NCBI GenBank assembly: GCA_902622805.1
Contig: CACNRG010000001.1
Span: forward strand, 1-64,000
Length of the DNA stretch: 64,000 bases
Direction: 5' to 3'
DNA from: an uncultured Pelagibacteraceae bacterium
Lineage (GTDB): Bacteria > Pseudomonadota > Alphaproteobacteria > Pelagibacterales > Pelagibacteraceae
Part shown: positions 45,905-56,543 of the stretch, piece after piece
How positions within the stretch are numbered: position 1 is the stretch's first letter
Layout of the letters: each line of letters opens with the position of its first letter
The notes under the pieces: model-generated
Seen by the model: only the letters and a program-made list of their open reading frames with translations
Told to the model about the DNA's origin: nothing
Databases searched by the model: none
Position numbers and translations under genes: made by a program

Positions 45905-46307
45905 AGGTCACAACCCCCCAAATAAAAATATCCTCTTCTTCATTAATTAAAATTCTGTCTGAAAAATTTTTAGATCCAGATGACAGAAACTTTTTATCTC
46001 TTTCTTGAACTAAAGTTTTAACCACAAGTTCATCATGAACATTTGCAATAACTGTTGAAAAGTTTTTTGGTTTTAAACTTTTATCGACAACTAATAGATC
46101 TCCATCATTAATCCCAACATCGACCATGGATTTTCCTTGCACTCTGATAATGAAAGTAGCCGGAACATTTTTGATCAAATGCATGTTCAAATCGATATCT
46201 TCTTCGATATAATCAGTGGCAGGTGATGGGAAACCAGCACCAGCTTTATGTAGATAATAAGGAATAGTTAGTTTCATGTTCTTGTTTTGTTCTAATTTAT
46301 AGCTCAT
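45882..46307 (-). CDS. umuD: UmuD, SOS mutagenesis self-cleaving protein
   Basis: LexA-like serine protease-fold protein that self-cleaves on RecA filaments. The cleavage region is A24-G25 in AGAGFPSPATDY (E. coli has C24-G25). The catalytic dyad S60 in QGKSMVD and K97 in LVVKTL falls at the same residue numbers as in E. coli UmuD, supporting the start at 46307. Length 141 aa. A GAAT-N7-GAAT element in its upstream region may be its SOS operator. Confidence 0.94.
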   Translation of the reverse strand: MSYKLEQNKNMKLTIPYYLHKAGAGFPSPATDYIEEDIDLNMHLIKNVPATFIIRVQGKSMVDVGINDGDLLVVDKSLKPKNFSTVIANVHDELVVKTLVQERDKKFLSSGSKNFSDRILINEEEDIFIWGVVTYVIHSTY

Positions 46308-46349
46308 TTATATAATGCACGCAAGAGGTTGTATTTTGAGTCCGTAATT

Positions 46350-46364
46350 GAATCAAAAGTGAAT
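46350..46364. promoter_or_regulatory. SOS-box-like repeats upstream of umuDC
   Basis: GAAT-N7-GAAT at 46350-46364 has the exact half-site spacing of the alphaproteobacterial LexA box GAAC-N7-GAAC, each half differing at one base. A third copy (GAAC at 46373) follows at 8-bp spacing. It sits between umuDC (minus) and the lyase-like gene (plus), so it could serve both. A weak umuD promoter (TTGATT, 17 bp, TACAAC on the minus strand) overlaps it. Confidence 0.4.
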
Positions 46365-46437
46365 CAAAACGTGAACATCAAAACTATATTTTGTATGCTT
46401 GTGGATAACTTCAACCAGAGATAGTTTGTCAAAACTA

Positions 46438-47181
46438 ATGAAAAAATTTTTGTTAATAATCTTTTTTTTATTTTTTGGATCTTTCAACGTAATTGCAGAT
46501 GAATGGAAAGTTCAAAATAAATGGAAAATATCATGCGGATTAGTGGACAAAGAAGCTTTAGTTGTAAACGGAAAACCAAAAAAAAGTTTTAATAAAAGAG
46601 AATTTAAAGTTGAGAGCGTAGTATTCAAGCTTGACAAAGGAGAAGTTGGAAAATGTAAGCCGGATAAAAAACCTACAGGTGGTTATAAGTATTCTGGCAG
46701 ACAAGAAATTACTCATAGGTTGCCAACAGGTAATACAGTTTTTGAGACAACAATATTTACCTCAGGTGCACCTCAATACCGTTCACACTTTTTTCAAATA
46801 CATGATGGTAGATCATCAGGAAAACCACCTTCAATGGTTCAAGTTAGTAAAGATTGGGCAGTTAGAAATCAACATAGTACCGAGTGTTTTAAACCAAAAT
46901 GTAAACAAATTAGCTATGATGCATATTTAAAACCAGGAATTAAAAAAAAATTTAAAGCAGAAATCCAATACGATCAAAAAGCAAAAAAAATATCAGCTAA
47001 ATATTATCTAGATGATGAATTGATTATTCAACACTTAGATGTGCCTATATCTAAAAAACAAACTGATGGACCTTATGGACCTAATAAACCATACATTAAA
47101 ATCGGAATTTATAGAATAGGAGATACAGGAACTACAACATTTTCCTATGAAAATGTTGCTCTAAAAAATAAAAAAAGATAA
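46438..47181 (+). CDS. secreted polysaccharide-lyase-like protein
   Basis: A 247-aa exported protein with signal peptide at about 1-20 (MKKFLLIIFFLFFG, cut after IA near 20). The mature part is beta-rich; YSGRQEITHRL, SHFFQIHDGRSSG and the C-terminal IKIGIYRIGDTG resemble heparin-lyase-like proteins. I started at the ATG at 46438; an in-frame ATG at 46399 adds 13 residues without a signal character. A second member of the same type lies on the other side of umuDC. Confidence 0.65.
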   Translation: MKKFLLIIFFLFFGSFNVIADEWKVQNKWKISCGLVDKEALVVNGKPKKSFNKREFKVESVVFKLDKGEVGKCKPDKKPTGGYKYSGRQEITHRLPTGNTVFETTIFTSGAPQYRSHFFQIHDGRSSGKPPSMVQVSKDWAVRNQHSTECFKPKCKQISYDAYLKPGIKKKFKAEIQYDQKAKKISAKYYLDDELIIQHLDVPISKKQTDGPYGPNKPYIKIGIYRIGDTGTTTFSYENVALKNKKR

Positions 47182-47199
47182 CTTGTTATTAATAGGAAT

Positions 47200-47562
47200 A
47201 TGAAAAAATTGATATGTCATTGTGGTGCTGTTGAAGCAGAAATTAATTTGGATGGAGATTTAGCTAAAGTGATAAAATGTAATTGTTCTATCTGTAAAAG
47301 AAAAGGAGCAATTATGTCAATGGTAAAAAATGAAGATTTTAGAATTGTAAAAGGTGAGAGCAAATTAAAACTATATCAATTCCATTCTAAAGTTGCTAAA
47401 CATTACTTTTGCTCGAATTGTGGAATTTATACTCATCATAATCCTAGGATAAATCCTGCAATGACAGGATTTAATGTCGGGTGTGTTGATGAAATAAATA
47501 CTTTTGATTTAAAAGAAGTTACAGTTAACGATGGACAAAATCATCCATTAGATAAAAAATAA
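47200..47562 (+). CDS. GFA-family zinc protein
   Basis: A 120-aa protein with the cysteine pattern of the GFA/CENP-V fold: CHCG at residues 6-9, CNCSICKRKGA, and FCSNCGIYTHH. The family includes the glutathione-dependent formaldehyde-activating enzyme Gfa, but most members have no known substrate. It follows the lyase-like gene after 18 bp. Confidence 0.88.
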   Translation: MKKLICHCGAVEAEINLDGDLAKVIKCNCSICKRKGAIMSMVKNEDFRIVKGESKLKLYQFHSKVAKHYFCSNCGIYTHHNPRINPAMTGFNVGCVDEINTFDLKEVTVNDGQNHPLDKK

Positions 47563-47567
47563 TTTTC

Positions 47568-48497
47568 ATGCAACAATTTAGTTTATGTTATAATAAAGTT
47601 AAAAAAAATTGCTTAAAGTTTATTAAATCTCAAGAGACAAAAACTGATAAATTTAAGAACAAAGAAAGAATGATTAAATCTTTCTTAATTCCATTATGTT
47701 TTTGGATTAGTAAAAAAGCTGAAAAAAAAACTCCTTATTTTGTTGGTTTGGCCGGTGGCCAAGGAACTGGAAAAACAACATCAAGTTCTCTAATAAAGAT
47801 AATCTTAATAAAATATTTTAAACTTAAAGTTTTTAGAATTTCAATTGATGATTTTTATAAAACAAGAAAAGAGAGAATTAGCCTTTCGAAAAGAGTACAT
47901 CCGATGCTTTTAACAAGAGGAGTTCCAGGAACACACGATATCAATATGATGTTAAATTTTTTTAAAGGAGTAAAAAGTGAAAAATTTAAAAAACTCAAAC
48001 TTCCAACTTTTAATAAAGCTATTGATGACAGATTTAAAAAAAAATACTGGTATGATTTGAAAGAAAGGCCAGATGTAATTATATTTGAAGGTTGGTGTGT
48101 TGGTGCTAAAGCAGAGAAAGGTAATACTATAAATAAATCAATAAATTTTATGGAAAAAAACAAAGATAAAAAAAGTATTTGGAGAAAATACGTAAATCAA
48201 CAATTAAAATCAAAATATAAAAAATTATTTTCCCAATTAGATTGTTTAATTTATCTTAAAGCAAAAAACTTTAGATTGCTTCAAAAATGGAGATTAAAGC
48301 AAGAGAGAAAACTTTTATTAAATAGTAAAAAAAATTCAAAACTTAAAATTATGAATAAAGAAGATGTTTTAAGTTTTATGCAAACCTACCAAAGAATTAC
48401 ACAAAATATGTTTAAGAATATGCCAAAATATGCATCAATAGTTATTAATTTAAACAGTAACCATCAAATGAAAAGTGCAGTGTATAAAAATAAATGA
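47568..48497 (+). CDS. D-glycerate 3-kinase-like P-loop kinase
   Basis: A 309-aa kinase of the uridine-kinase/phosphoribulokinase fold. Walker A is GGQGTGKTT (near 65-73); SIDDFYKTRKER, TRGVPGTHD and FEGWCVGA are the blocks seen in plant-type glycerate kinase (GLYK) and yeast Tda10 relatives. Glycerate phosphorylation in photorespiratory or serine-cycle-like carbon use is a reasonable guess. The stop overlaps tolC by 4 bp. Confidence 0.8.
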   Translation: MQQFSLCYNKVKKNCLKFIKSQETKTDKFKNKERMIKSFLIPLCFWISKKAEKKTPYFVGLAGGQGTGKTTSSSLIKIILIKYFKLKVFRISIDDFYKTRKERISLSKRVHPMLLTRGVPGTHDINMMLNFFKGVKSEKFKKLKLPTFNKAIDDRFKKKYWYDLKERPDVIIFEGWCVGAKAEKGNTINKSINFMEKNKDKKSIWRKYVNQQLKSKYKKLFSQLDCLIYLKAKNFRLLQKWRLKQERKLLLNSKKNSKLKIMNKEDVLSFMQTYQRITQNMFKNMPKYASIVINLNSNHQMKSAVYKNK

Positions 48498-49789
48498 AAA
48501 ATTTTTTATTAATTTTATTTGGATTTTTTACTATAATTACAAATTCATATGCAGAAAGTTTTTCCTCTGCATTATCAAAAGCTTTTCAAAACAACTCTGA
48601 GTTAAATGCTGAAAGAGAAAATCTAAATATTTCAGAGCAAGAATTAAAAATTTCTCAAGGAAATTATCTTCCAACAGTTACTTTATCAGGATCCAAAAGT
48701 CGAGAAGATACAAATAAACTAACCAATCAATCTGGTGGTGATGCATCAATTAATGATGTTGATCCATTAACAAAATCAATTTCTATTTCACAAACTTTGA
48801 TTGATTTTGGAAGAGGTGCTGAATTATCAAAAAGTAAAATCGGTTTAAATATTGCAAAAGCTAAATTATTGAAAAAAGAACAAGAAATTTTATATAAATC
48901 AACTGAAGCATTTACAGGATTAGTTTCAGCTAGAGAAAAATTTAATATTAATAAAGATAATGTTGAGCTTTTGAGCAGACAGGTAGAAACAGATAAAATT
49001 AGAGTTGAAAGAGGGCAAATTACTTTATCAGATGTTTCTCAATCCGAGTCTTCACTTGCAGGAGCACAAGCAAAATTAATACAAGCTGAAAATGAATTAT
49101 TAACAAGTAAACTTAATTACGAAAATATTATAGGACCAATTGATGATCCACAATTATTAGATAAAAAATCAATTAAAGAATATTCTTTACCAAATAACTT
49201 AAATTCAGCTATTGAGTTATCTAAAAAGAATAATCCAGACTTGATAATTGCTCAATTGGAATTTAAACAAGCTCAAAAAGATAAAACTATTGCAAAATCA
49301 GATCTTGCTCCAACAGCAAATTTATCTTTAGAAAGATCATATACAGAAGACTTTAGTTCAACGTACGATGAAAGAGAGAAAGATACACTTAAAGCAACTG
49401 TCACATGGCCATTTTACTCTGGTGGAAAAAATTTAGCTGCATTGAACAAAAGCTCAAGTTTAGAGACTAGATCTAGATTAATTTTAGATAGCGTCACAAA
49501 ACAAAACCAAACAAATGTTGCAAGTGCTTGGTCAAATTATCAATCAAATAAAAGCTTATTGAATTCAGTCCAGGCCCAAGTAAGAGCTGCTGAAATTGCA
49601 AACGAAGGAATAACCGCAGAATATAACAGTGGAGCAGGCAGAACAACTTTAGAGGTGATACAATCTAATTCACTTCTTCTTAATGCCCAAATTTCACTTG
49701 CAGATTCTGAGAGAAATTACATTCTTTCTCAGTTTAATCTCCTCAAGTCTATCGGCTTACTTCATAGTAAATACTTAAAAATTGACTAA
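48494..49789 (+). CDS. tolC: TolC-family outer membrane channel
   Basis: A 431-aa outer-membrane efflux and secretion duct. A signal peptide (1-20, ending SYA) precedes two TolC/OEP repeats; ALSKAFQNNSELNAERENL starts the first and NLNSAIELSKKNNPDLIIAQL starts the second. LKATVTWPFYSGG and the C-terminal GRTTLEVIQSN are family blocks. It couples by 4-bp overlap to the kinase and is followed by recA after 106 bp. Confidence 0.9.
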   Translation: MKNFLLILFGFFTIITNSYAESFSSALSKAFQNNSELNAERENLNISEQELKISQGNYLPTVTLSGSKSREDTNKLTNQSGGDASINDVDPLTKSISISQTLIDFGRGAELSKSKIGLNIAKAKLLKKEQEILYKSTEAFTGLVSAREKFNINKDNVELLSRQVETDKIRVERGQITLSDVSQSESSLAGAQAKLIQAENELLTSKLNYENIIGPIDDPQLLDKKSIKEYSLPNNLNSAIELSKKNNPDLIIAQLEFKQAQKDKTIAKSDLAPTANLSLERSYTEDFSSTYDEREKDTLKATVTWPFYSGGKNLAALNKSSSLETRSRLILDSVTKQNQTNVASAWSNYQSNKSLLNSVQAQVRAAEIANEGITAEYNSGAGRTTLEVIQSNSLLLNAQISLADSERNYILSQFNLLKSIGLLHSKYLKID

Positions 49790-49821
49790 TCCTTTAAATT
49801 TTACCCTTAATTAAATAGATC

Positions 49822-49849
49822 TTGCCAATGAGAACAAAATGTGTACATT
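49822..49849 (+). promoter_or_regulatory. recA promoter with SOS-like operator
   Basis: TTGCCA (49822-49827, 5 of 6 to the -35 consensus) and TACATT (49844-49849) are spaced 16 bp. GAAC-N7-GTAC (49832-49846), one base off the alphaproteobacterial LexA box GAAC-N7-GAAC, lies between them, where a repressor would block polymerase. Confidence 0.5.
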
Positions 49850-49895
49850 TATTAGATGATTCGATTGTTTAAAAAAATTAAAAAAGAGGCAAAAA

Positions 49896-51044
49896 ATGAG
49901 CAAAAATAACCTAAAAGTAGTTAAATCTACTAAAGACCAAGAAATGGATATTAAAGAAAAGAACAAAGCATTAGATGCTGCGATCAGCCAGATAACTGAC
50001 AACTTTGGAAAAGGTTCGGTTATGAAGCTAGGAGAGAAAAGGGCTATGGATATCGAGTCGATATCTACAGGTTCTTTAAGTTTAGATTTAGCTTTAGGAA
50101 TAGGTGGCTTACCAAAAGGAAGAATTATTGAAGTTTACGGACCAGAGTCTTCTGGAAAAACAACACTAGCATTACAAGTAGTTGCAGAAGCTCAAAAAGC
50201 TGGTGGAATTTGTGCGTTTGTTGATGCTGAGCATGCTTTAGATCCAGTTTATGCAAAGAAATTAGGAGTGAATACTGAAGAGCTTTTAATCTCTCAACCA
50301 GATGCTGGTGAGCAAGCTTTAGAAATTGCTGATACATTAGTAAAATCAGGGTCTATTTCAGTAATCGTAATTGACTCAGTTGCTGCATTAACTCCAAAAG
50401 CTGAAATTGAAGGTGAAATGGGTGATCATCATGTAGGTCTTCAATCAAGACTGATGAGTCAGGCTTTAAGAAAATTAACTGGTTCAATTTCAAACACAAA
50501 CACAATGATGATTTTCATCAACCAAATCAGAATGAAGATTGGAGTTATGTTTGGAAGTCCTGAAACAACATCAGGTGGAAACGCACTTAAGTTTTATTCA
50601 TCTGTTAGAATGGATATTAGAAGAATTGGTGCCATCAAAGATAAAGATGAAATTATTGGTAATTCTACTAGAGTGAAAGTAGTTAAAAATAAAGTTGCAC
50701 CACCTTTCAAAGTTGTTGAGTTTGATTTAATGTATGGAAAAGGAATTAGCAAAATGGGTGAGTTAGTAGACTTAGGTGCTAAAGCTGATATTATTGAAAA
50801 ATCAGGTGCATGGTATGCTTACAAAGGTGAGAAAATAGGACAAGGTAGAGAAAATGCCAAAGTTTATTTAGCCCAAAACCCACAAGTTGCTGCAGAAATT
50901 GAAATGGCAATTAGAGAAAAAGCAGGTGTGATTTCAAAAAAAATTGAGGGAAATCCGCTAAGTCCTGAGAAGATTGAAAAAGAGAAGAAAGTAGCTGAAA
51001 AAGAAGAAGCTGCTAAAGAGACTACACCTACTAAAAAGAATTAA
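49896..51044 (+). CDS. recA: recombinase RecA
   Basis: Strand-exchange ATPase and SOS coprotease. Walker A GPESSGKT at 82-89, [12 protein letters not shown] (Walker B), and the L2-region [29 protein letters not shown] as two adjacent blocks. Length 382 aa. N-terminal 25 residues are a charged extension; the ATG at 49896 follows GAGGC at 49886. The C-terminus is rich in K and E, as usual. Controls umuDC function upstream. Confidence 0.98.
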   Translation: MSKNNLKVVKSTKDQEMDIKEKNKALDAAISQITDNFGKGSVMKLGEKRAMDIESISTGSLSLDLALGIGGLPKGRIIEVYGPESSGKTTLALQVVAEAQKAGGICAFVDAEHALDPVYAKKLGVNTEELLISQPDAGEQALEIADTLVKSGSISVIVIDSVAALTPKAEIEGEMGDHHVGLQSRLMSQALRKLTGSISNTNTMMIFINQIRMKIGVMFGSPETTSGGNALKFYSSVRMDIRRIGAIKDKDEIIGNSTRVKVVKNKVAPPFKVVEFDLMYGKGISKMGELVDLGAKADIIEKSGAWYAYKGEKIGQGRENAKVYLAQNPQVAAEIEMAIREKAGVISKKIEGNPLSPEKIEKEKKVAEKEEAAKETTPTKKN

Positions 51045-51068
51045 AATTAAAGGTCATCTTTAAATTAT

Positions 51069-51095
51069 TAAAGGCGCTTATTATAAGCGCCTTTA
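51069..51095 (+). terminator. hairpin terminator after recA
   Basis: AAAGGCGCTTA (51070-51080) and TAAGCGCCTTT (51084-51094) form an 11-bp GC-rich stem with loop TTA, extended by one T-A pair. It lies 25 bp after the recA stop. The T tract after it is broken (TATCCCTTTAT), so termination may be partial. Confidence 0.75.
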
Positions 51096-51145
51096 TCCCT
51101 TTATCGTTATCTAGACATAGAATAAAAAAGCTGTATTTTAAAAGT

Positions 51146-53812
51146 ATGGTGGATAAATCGTTAAATGAAATAAGAAGTACTTTCTTAAAATATTTTGAGA
51201 AAAACGATCATAAGATTGTTGAGTCTAGTAACTTAGTTCCAAATAATGATCCAACCTTAATGTTTGCAAATTCAGGAATGGTTCAGTTTAAAAATGTATT
51301 TACTGGTCTAGAAAAAAGAGACTATCAAAGGGCTACTACCTCACAAAAGTGTGTTAGAGCAGGTGGTAAACATAATGATTTAGAAAATGTTGGTTACACA
51401 CCAAGACACCATACTTTCTTTGAAATGTTGGGAAACTTTTCTTTTGGAGATTATTTTAAAGAAAGAGGAATTGAACTTGCGTGGAATTTAATCACTAAAG
51501 ATTTTGGTTTAGATAAAAATAGGCTTTATGTAACTGTTTTTCATGAAGATGATGAAGCTTTTAATTATTGGAAAAAAATAGCAGGTTTTAGTGATGATAG
51601 AATAATTAGGATTGCAACTTCAGATAACTTTTGGTCGATGGGTGAAACTGGTCCGTGTGGTCCTTGCTCAGAAATATTTTATGATCATGGCGATCATTTA
51701 AAAGGTGGCTTACCAGGAACAAAAGATCAAGATGGAGATCGGTACATTGAAATTTGGAACTTGGTTTTTATGCAGTATGAGCAATTATCAAAAGATAAAA
51801 GAATAGACTTACCAAAACCATCAGTTGATACAGGTATGGGATTAGAGAGAATTGCTGCTCTATTACAAGGGACCCACGATAATTATCAAACTGATCATTT
51901 TAAGAAATTGATAAGATCAATATCTGAATCAACAAAAGTCAAACAAGAAGATAAGAATATATCAAGCTTTAGAGTAATTGCTGATCACTTAAGAGCAAGC
52001 TCATTTCTTTTAGCAGAGGGTGTTTTGCCATCAAATGAGGGCCGTGGATATGTTTTGAGAAGAATTATGAGAAGGGGAATGAGACATTCTCATTTATTGG
52101 GATCCAAAGAACCAATTTTTTACAAAATTTTTGAGTCTTTAAAAAATGAAATGTCCGAAAATTATCCAGAGCTTGAAAGATCCCAGTCTTTAATTAAAGA
52201 AACTTTAAGAATGGAAGAGGAAAAATTCTTAGTTTTACTTGATAGAGGTATAAAAATTTTAAATGACGAAATTTCAAAAATAGATAAAGTTTTACCTGGT
52301 GATGTAGCATTTAAATTATATGACACCTATGGTTTTCCATTAGATCTTACAGAAGACATCTTAAAAAACAAATCATTGAAAGTTGATCATAAGAAATTTG
52401 ATGAATTGATGATAAAAAGTAAAGAATTAGCAAAAAAAAATTGGAAAGGTTCTGGAGATAGTTCTGAAGCAGCAATCTGGTTCTCAATTAAAGATAAAAT
52501 TGGTCCAACAGAATTTTTAGGTTATGAATCTAATCAGTCAGAGGGTGTCGTGTTAAATTTAATTAAGGATGATAAAGAAACAAAATCCTTATCTTCTGGT
52601 GAAGAGGGAATGATCATTACCAATCAAACCCCGTTTTATGGAGAGTCAGGAGGACAACTTGGAGACAAAGGCACAATTGTTTCTGGTAATTCTGTTTTTG
52701 AAGTTGAAGATACACAAAAAAAACTTGGAGACTTATTTGTTCATTACGGATCTATAAAAACTGGAGAAATAAAAATTAATGATGTAGTAGAGATGAAAAT
52801 AGATGTAAAGAGAAGAGATAATCTAAAAGCTTATCATTCTGCTACACACTTACTTCACGAGTCATTAAGAAGAACCTTAGGTAAACATGTTATGCAAAAA
52901 GGGTCATTGGTTGCTCCAGACAGATTAAGATTTGACTTTAGTCATATGAAACCAATTACCAATGAAGAATTAGAGACCATCGATAAGTTGGTTAATGAAT
53001 ATGTTTCAAATAGTTCTGAAGTAACAACAAGAATTATGACACCAAAAGCTGCTATAGAAAAAGGTGCGTTAGCTTTCTTTGGAGAAAAATATGGAGAAGA
53101 GGTTCGTGTGGTCTCAATGGGTAAGGAAAAAGAAGCATATTTTTCAACTGAGCTGTGCGGAGGAACACATGTTAAAAACACTGGTGATATTGGAAAATTT
53201 AAAACTATAAGCCAATCATCAATTGCTGCGGGTGTTAGAAGAGTTGAAGCTCTTAGAGATAAACAACTTGAGGATTTTATTAAGAATAGAGAAAAATTAT
53301 CAAATTTATCTACCCAAAAAGATGAAGAAACAATTAAAGACTTGTCATCTCAAATTATTAAACTTGGAGGTAAACCAAACGTTGATAACAATGATTTAAA
53401 AGAAATCATAAAAAATCTTTCGAAACAACTTGAACAACTTAATGTTAGTTTAGTTCTTCAAGACAAAACAAAAAACATTATAAATGATGATAAGATAAAT
53501 AATATAAAAGTTAGATTTCAAAAAGTACAAGATTTACCTCCAAAAGATTTAAGAAAATTAGTTGATATTGGAAAAAAGGAATTAGGTGATGGAATTGTAA
53601 TTGTTTTTGCAAGTAGTGAGGGTAAAGTTAGTTTAGGTATTGGTGTTACAGAAAAGTTGATCGATAAATATGATGCTGTTAAATTTGTAAAATTAGGTTC
53701 CAAAATCATTGGTGGAAAAGGTGGTGGAGGTAGAAAAGATTTCGCACAAGCTGGCGGACAAGATAAAGAAAAAATAGATGAGGCTTTTGAAAAAATTAAA
53801 TCTTTAATTTAG
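51146..53812 (+). CDS. alaS: alanyl-tRNA synthetase
   Basis: Class II synthetase of 888 aa. Motif 1-2 region [32 protein letters not shown], and the G-rich [13 protein letters not shown]. The editing domain has [12 protein letters not shown] (H-x3-H) and the zinc cysteine in [16 protein letters not shown]-Ala carries [18 protein letters not shown]. Full length. The 3' end overlaps convergent icd by 9 bp. Confidence 0.97.
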   Translation: MVDKSLNEIRSTFLKYFEKNDHKIVESSNLVPNNDPTLMFANSGMVQFKNVFTGLEKRDYQRATTSQKCVRAGGKHNDLENVGYTPRHHTFFEMLGNFSFGDYFKERGIELAWNLITKDFGLDKNRLYVTVFHEDDEAFNYWKKIAGFSDDRIIRIATSDNFWSMGETGPCGPCSEIFYDHGDHLKGGLPGTKDQDGDRYIEIWNLVFMQYEQLSKDKRIDLPKPSVDTGMGLERIAALLQGTHDNYQTDHFKKLIRSISESTKVKQEDKNISSFRVIADHLRASSFLLAEGVLPSNEGRGYVLRRIMRRGMRHSHLLGSKEPIFYKIFESLKNEMSENYPELERSQSLIKETLRMEEEKFLVLLDRGIKILNDEISKIDKVLPGDVAFKLYDTYGFPLDLTEDILKNKSLKVDHKKFDELMIKSKELAKKNWKGSGDSSEAAIWFSIKDKIGPTEFLGYESNQSEGVVLNLIKDDKETKSLSSGEEGMIITNQTPFYGESGGQLGDKGTIVSGNSVFEVEDTQKKLGDLFVHYGSIKTGEIKINDVVEMKIDVKRRDNLKAYHSATHLLHESLRRTLGKHVMQKGSLVAPDRLRFDFSHMKPITNEELETIDKLVNEYVSNSSEVTTRIMTPKAAIEKGALAFFGEKYGEEVRVVSMGKEKEAYFSTELCGGTHVKNTGDIGKFKTISQSSIAAGVRRVEALRDKQLEDFIKNREKLSNLSTQKDEETIKDLSSQIIKLGGKPNVDNNDLKEIIKNLSKQLEQLNVSLVLQDKTKNIINDDKINNIKVRFQKVQDLPPKDLRKLVDIGKKELGDGIVIVFASSEGKVSLGIGVTEKLIDKYDAVKFVKLGSKIIGGKGGGGRKDFAQAGGQDKEKIDEAFEKIKSLI

Positions 53813-55018
53813 TTTTTTTTTTAGATTTTTATCAATCACATCTAAGAATTGATTGGTTGTCAGATATTTACTTGAAGGTCCAACTAATATTGCAAGATCT
53901 TTAGTCATGTAACCATTTTCAACACTTTCAATACAAACTTTTTCTATTGTATTTGTAAATTTTATTAGCTCATCATTACCATCAAGTTTACCTCTTTGTG
54001 CTAGACCTCTAGTCCAAGCAAAAATTGATGCAATAGGGTTTGTTGAAGTTTCTTTTCCTTGTTGGTGCATTCTATAATGTCTAGTTACAGTTCCATGAGC
54101 AGCCTCTGCTTCCATAGTTTTACCATCTGGAGTTAAAAGAGTACTAGTCATCAAACCTAGTGAGCCATAACCCTGTGCCATTGTATCGGATTGGACATCT
54201 CCATCATAGTTTTTACATGCCCAAATATATTTACCGCTCCATTTCATTGCACATGCTACCATATCATCAATTAATCTGTGCTCATAAGTAATATTATTTA
54301 TTTTAAAATCTTTTTTGTACTCTTTCTCAAAAATTTCCTCAAAAATATCTTTAAACCTTCCATCATATTTTTTTAAAATTGTATTTTTTGTAGATAAAAA
54401 TACTGGCCATTTTTTAATCAAACCGTAGCTGAAACAAGATCTTGCAAAATCTTCAATTGATTTATCTAAATTATACATTGATAAAGCAATCCCTGGACCT
54501 GTAAAATTAAACACCTCATATTTGATTTCATCTTTTCCATCTTCAGATGTCCATTTTACTTCCATCTTTCCTTTTCCTGGAACTTTAAAATCAGTTGCTC
54601 TATATTGATCACCAAAAGCATGTCTTCCAATTACAACTGGATCTGTCCAAGAAGGAACAAGTTTTGGAATATTCTTACAAATTATAGGTTCCCTAAATAC
54701 TGTACCACCTATTATATTTCTAATTGTACCATTAGGAGATCTCCACATTTTTTTTAATTTAAATTCTTCAACCCTTGCCTCATCTGGGGTAATTGTTGCA
54801 CATTTAATTCCAACACCTATTTTTTTAATTGCATTTGCTGAGTCTTTTGTGATTTGATCCTCAGTATTATCTCTACTTTTCATACCTAAATCGTAATATT
54901 CAATGCCAAGATCTAAATAAGGTAAAATTAATTTCTTCTTTATAAAATCCCAAATTATTCTGGTCATTTCATCCCCATCTAACTCTACAATGGGGTTTTT
55001 TACGGTAATTTTGCTCAC
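53804..55018 (-). CDS. icd: NADP-dependent isocitrate dehydrogenase
   Basis: TCA-cycle enzyme of 404 aa. It is the homodimeric eukaryote-like subfamily common in alphaproteobacteria: [17 protein letters not shown] at the N-terminus, [19 protein letters not shown] (substrate loop), [21 protein letters not shown] and [11 protein letters not shown] (NADP site). Divergent from psd with 72 bp between starts. Confidence 0.96.
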   Translation of the reverse strand: MSKITVKNPIVELDGDEMTRIIWDFIKKKLILPYLDLGIEYYDLGMKSRDNTEDQITKDSANAIKKIGVGIKCATITPDEARVEEFKLKKMWRSPNGTIRNIIGGTVFREPIICKNIPKLVPSWTDPVVIGRHAFGDQYRATDFKVPGKGKMEVKWTSEDGKDEIKYEVFNFTGPGIALSMYNLDKSIEDFARSCFSYGLIKKWPVFLSTKNTILKKYDGRFKDIFEEIFEKEYKKDFKINNITYEHRLIDDMVACAMKWSGKYIWACKNYDGDVQSDTMAQGYGSLGLMTSTLLTPDGKTMEAEAAHGTVTRHYRMHQQGKETSTNPIASIFAWTRGLAQRGKLDGNDELIKFTNTIEKVCIESVENGYMTKDLAILVGPSSKYLTTNQFLDVIDKNLKKKLN

Positions 55019-55090
55019 TTTATTTTATCTTAATAATTGAATTTCGTAATTTTATATACATATTAATGAAAAATTATCAAATAGAAGAAC

Positions 55091-55738
55091 ATGTTTAGTA
55101 AGATATTTCCAAAAATTCACGCTGAGGGATACAAGTTCCTAGTTATTGCCGGAATTATTACAATTGTATTTTATAGTTTTAGTAATTTTTTAGGTTTAGT
55201 TGGTTTAGTTTTAACAATCTGGGTTTATTATTTTTTTAGAGATCCTGAGAGAGTAATTATTGATGATAATAATTATCTAGTTAGTCCTGCTGATGGAGAA
55301 ATCATAAAAGTTGAAGAAGTTGATGGTCCAAAAGAGCTAGGTTTAGAAAATAAAAAATTTAATAAGATCAGTGTTTTTATGAACGTATTTGATTGTCATG
55401 TAAATAGAACTCCATGTGCTGGAAAAATTGAAGAAATTTTATATAAGCCAGGAGCGTTTGTTAATGCTTCTCTTGATAAAGCAAGTGAAGATAATGAGAG
55501 AAATTATTTTAAAATAAAAGACACAGATAATAATGACATTATAGTTGTCCAAATAGCAGGTCTTGTAGCTAGAAGAATAGTCTGTGAGTCTAATAAAGAT
55601 CAAGAGCTAAAACAAGGTGATAGAATCGGAATGATAAGATTTGGAAGTAGAGCAGATGTTTATTACGAAAACTACCAACCATTAGTAAAAGTAGGTCAAA
55701 AAGCTATTTCAGGTGAAACTCTATTAGCTAAAAAATAA
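55091..55738 (+). CDS. psd: phosphatidylserine decarboxylase
   Basis: Makes phosphatidylethanolamine. The short archaeal/alpha-type enzyme of 215 aa: membrane segments at about 15-48, YYFFRDPERV, SPADGEI, and the self-cleavage site RFGSRAD with pyruvoyl-forming S186 (G185-S186). It lies 1 bp before pssA, completing the two-step PE pathway in one operon. Confidence 0.95.
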   Translation: MFSKIFPKIHAEGYKFLVIAGIITIVFYSFSNFLGLVGLVLTIWVYYFFRDPERVIIDDNNYLVSPADGEIIKVEEVDGPKELGLENKKFNKISVFMNVFDCHVNRTPCAGKIEEILYKPGAFVNASLDKASEDNERNYFKIKDTDNNDIIVVQIAGLVARRIVCESNKDQELKQGDRIGMIRFGSRADVYYENYQPLVKVGQKAISGETLLAKK

Positions 55739-55739
55739 A

Positions 55740-56543
55740 ATGGAACAACCCAAAAATAATTTAAAGATTGTTGCAGACAAAAAAAGAGCAAGAATGATTT
55801 TACCAAATATGCTTACACTAATAGGGGTTTGTATTGGTTTAACATCAATACGATTTGCTTTAGATGGTAGGTTTGAACTTGCAATTATAGCAATTCTTTT
55901 TGCTGCTTTAATTGATGGTCTTGATGGAAGAATAGCCAGATTAATTAGAGGGACTTCTAAAGTTGGAAAAGAACTAGACTCTCTTACTGATATGATAAGT
56001 TTTGGGGTAGCACCAGCATTTATTATGTATTTTTGGAAACTTAATGCTTTAGGAAGATTTGGATGGTTACTTTGTTTAGTGTATGTAATTTGTGTTGCAT
56101 TACGTTTAGCAAGATTCAATATAAATTCAAATCAAGAACCTTCGTGGAGGGATAATTTTTTTGAAGGAGTTCCATCACCAGCTGGAGGAATTTTAGTTTT
56201 AATACCTTTGATAATTAGTTTAAGCGGTTTTAATTTTGTTCCATTAAATTATGATTTAATAACAACAATTTTTTTTATCGCGACTTCTTTTTTACTAATT
56301 AGTAAATTTCCAAGCTATTCATTTAAAAAAATAGTGATTCCTAGAAAGACAACAATATTTCTTTTATTTGGAATAGTTTTATTTTTTGGCTTATTATTAA
56401 TTTATACCTTTAACGTGATTGCAATTAGTGCTGCAATTTATGTTCTTTTATTACCAATAAGCTTTTTCCATTTTCAAAAAATTAAAAAACAACATGAAAA
56501 TGACAAAATTCAAGACGATGATGACCTTGAAGACGTACTTTAA
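55740..56543 (+). CDS. pssA: CDP-diacylglycerol-serine O-phosphatidyltransferase
   Basis: CDP-alcohol phosphatidyltransferase of 267 aa. The catalytic motif D-G-x2-A-R-x8-G-x3-D-x3-D is complete: D62 G63, A66 R67, G76, D80, D84. About seven or eight membrane segments. Being adjacent to psd argues for phosphatidylserine synthase. The next gene's ATG shares its last stop base. Confidence 0.92.
   Translation: MEQPKNNLKIVADKKRARMILPNMLTLIGVCIGLTSIRFALDGRFELAIIAILFAALIDGLDGRIARLIRGTSKVGKELDSLTDMISFGVAPAFIMYFWKLNALGRFGWLLCLVYVICVALRLARFNINSNQEPSWRDNFFEGVPSPAGGILVLIPLIISLSGFNFVPLNYDLITTIFFIATSFLLISKFPSYSFKKIVIPRKTTIFLLFGIVLFFGLLLIYTFNVIAISAAIYVLLLPISFFHFQKIKKQHENDKIQDDDDLEDVL

Noticed and set aside
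44624-46307. umuDC as a mobile or plasmid-derived cassette
   Set aside because: No transposase, terminal repeats or composition change stands out; base usage looks like the neighbours.
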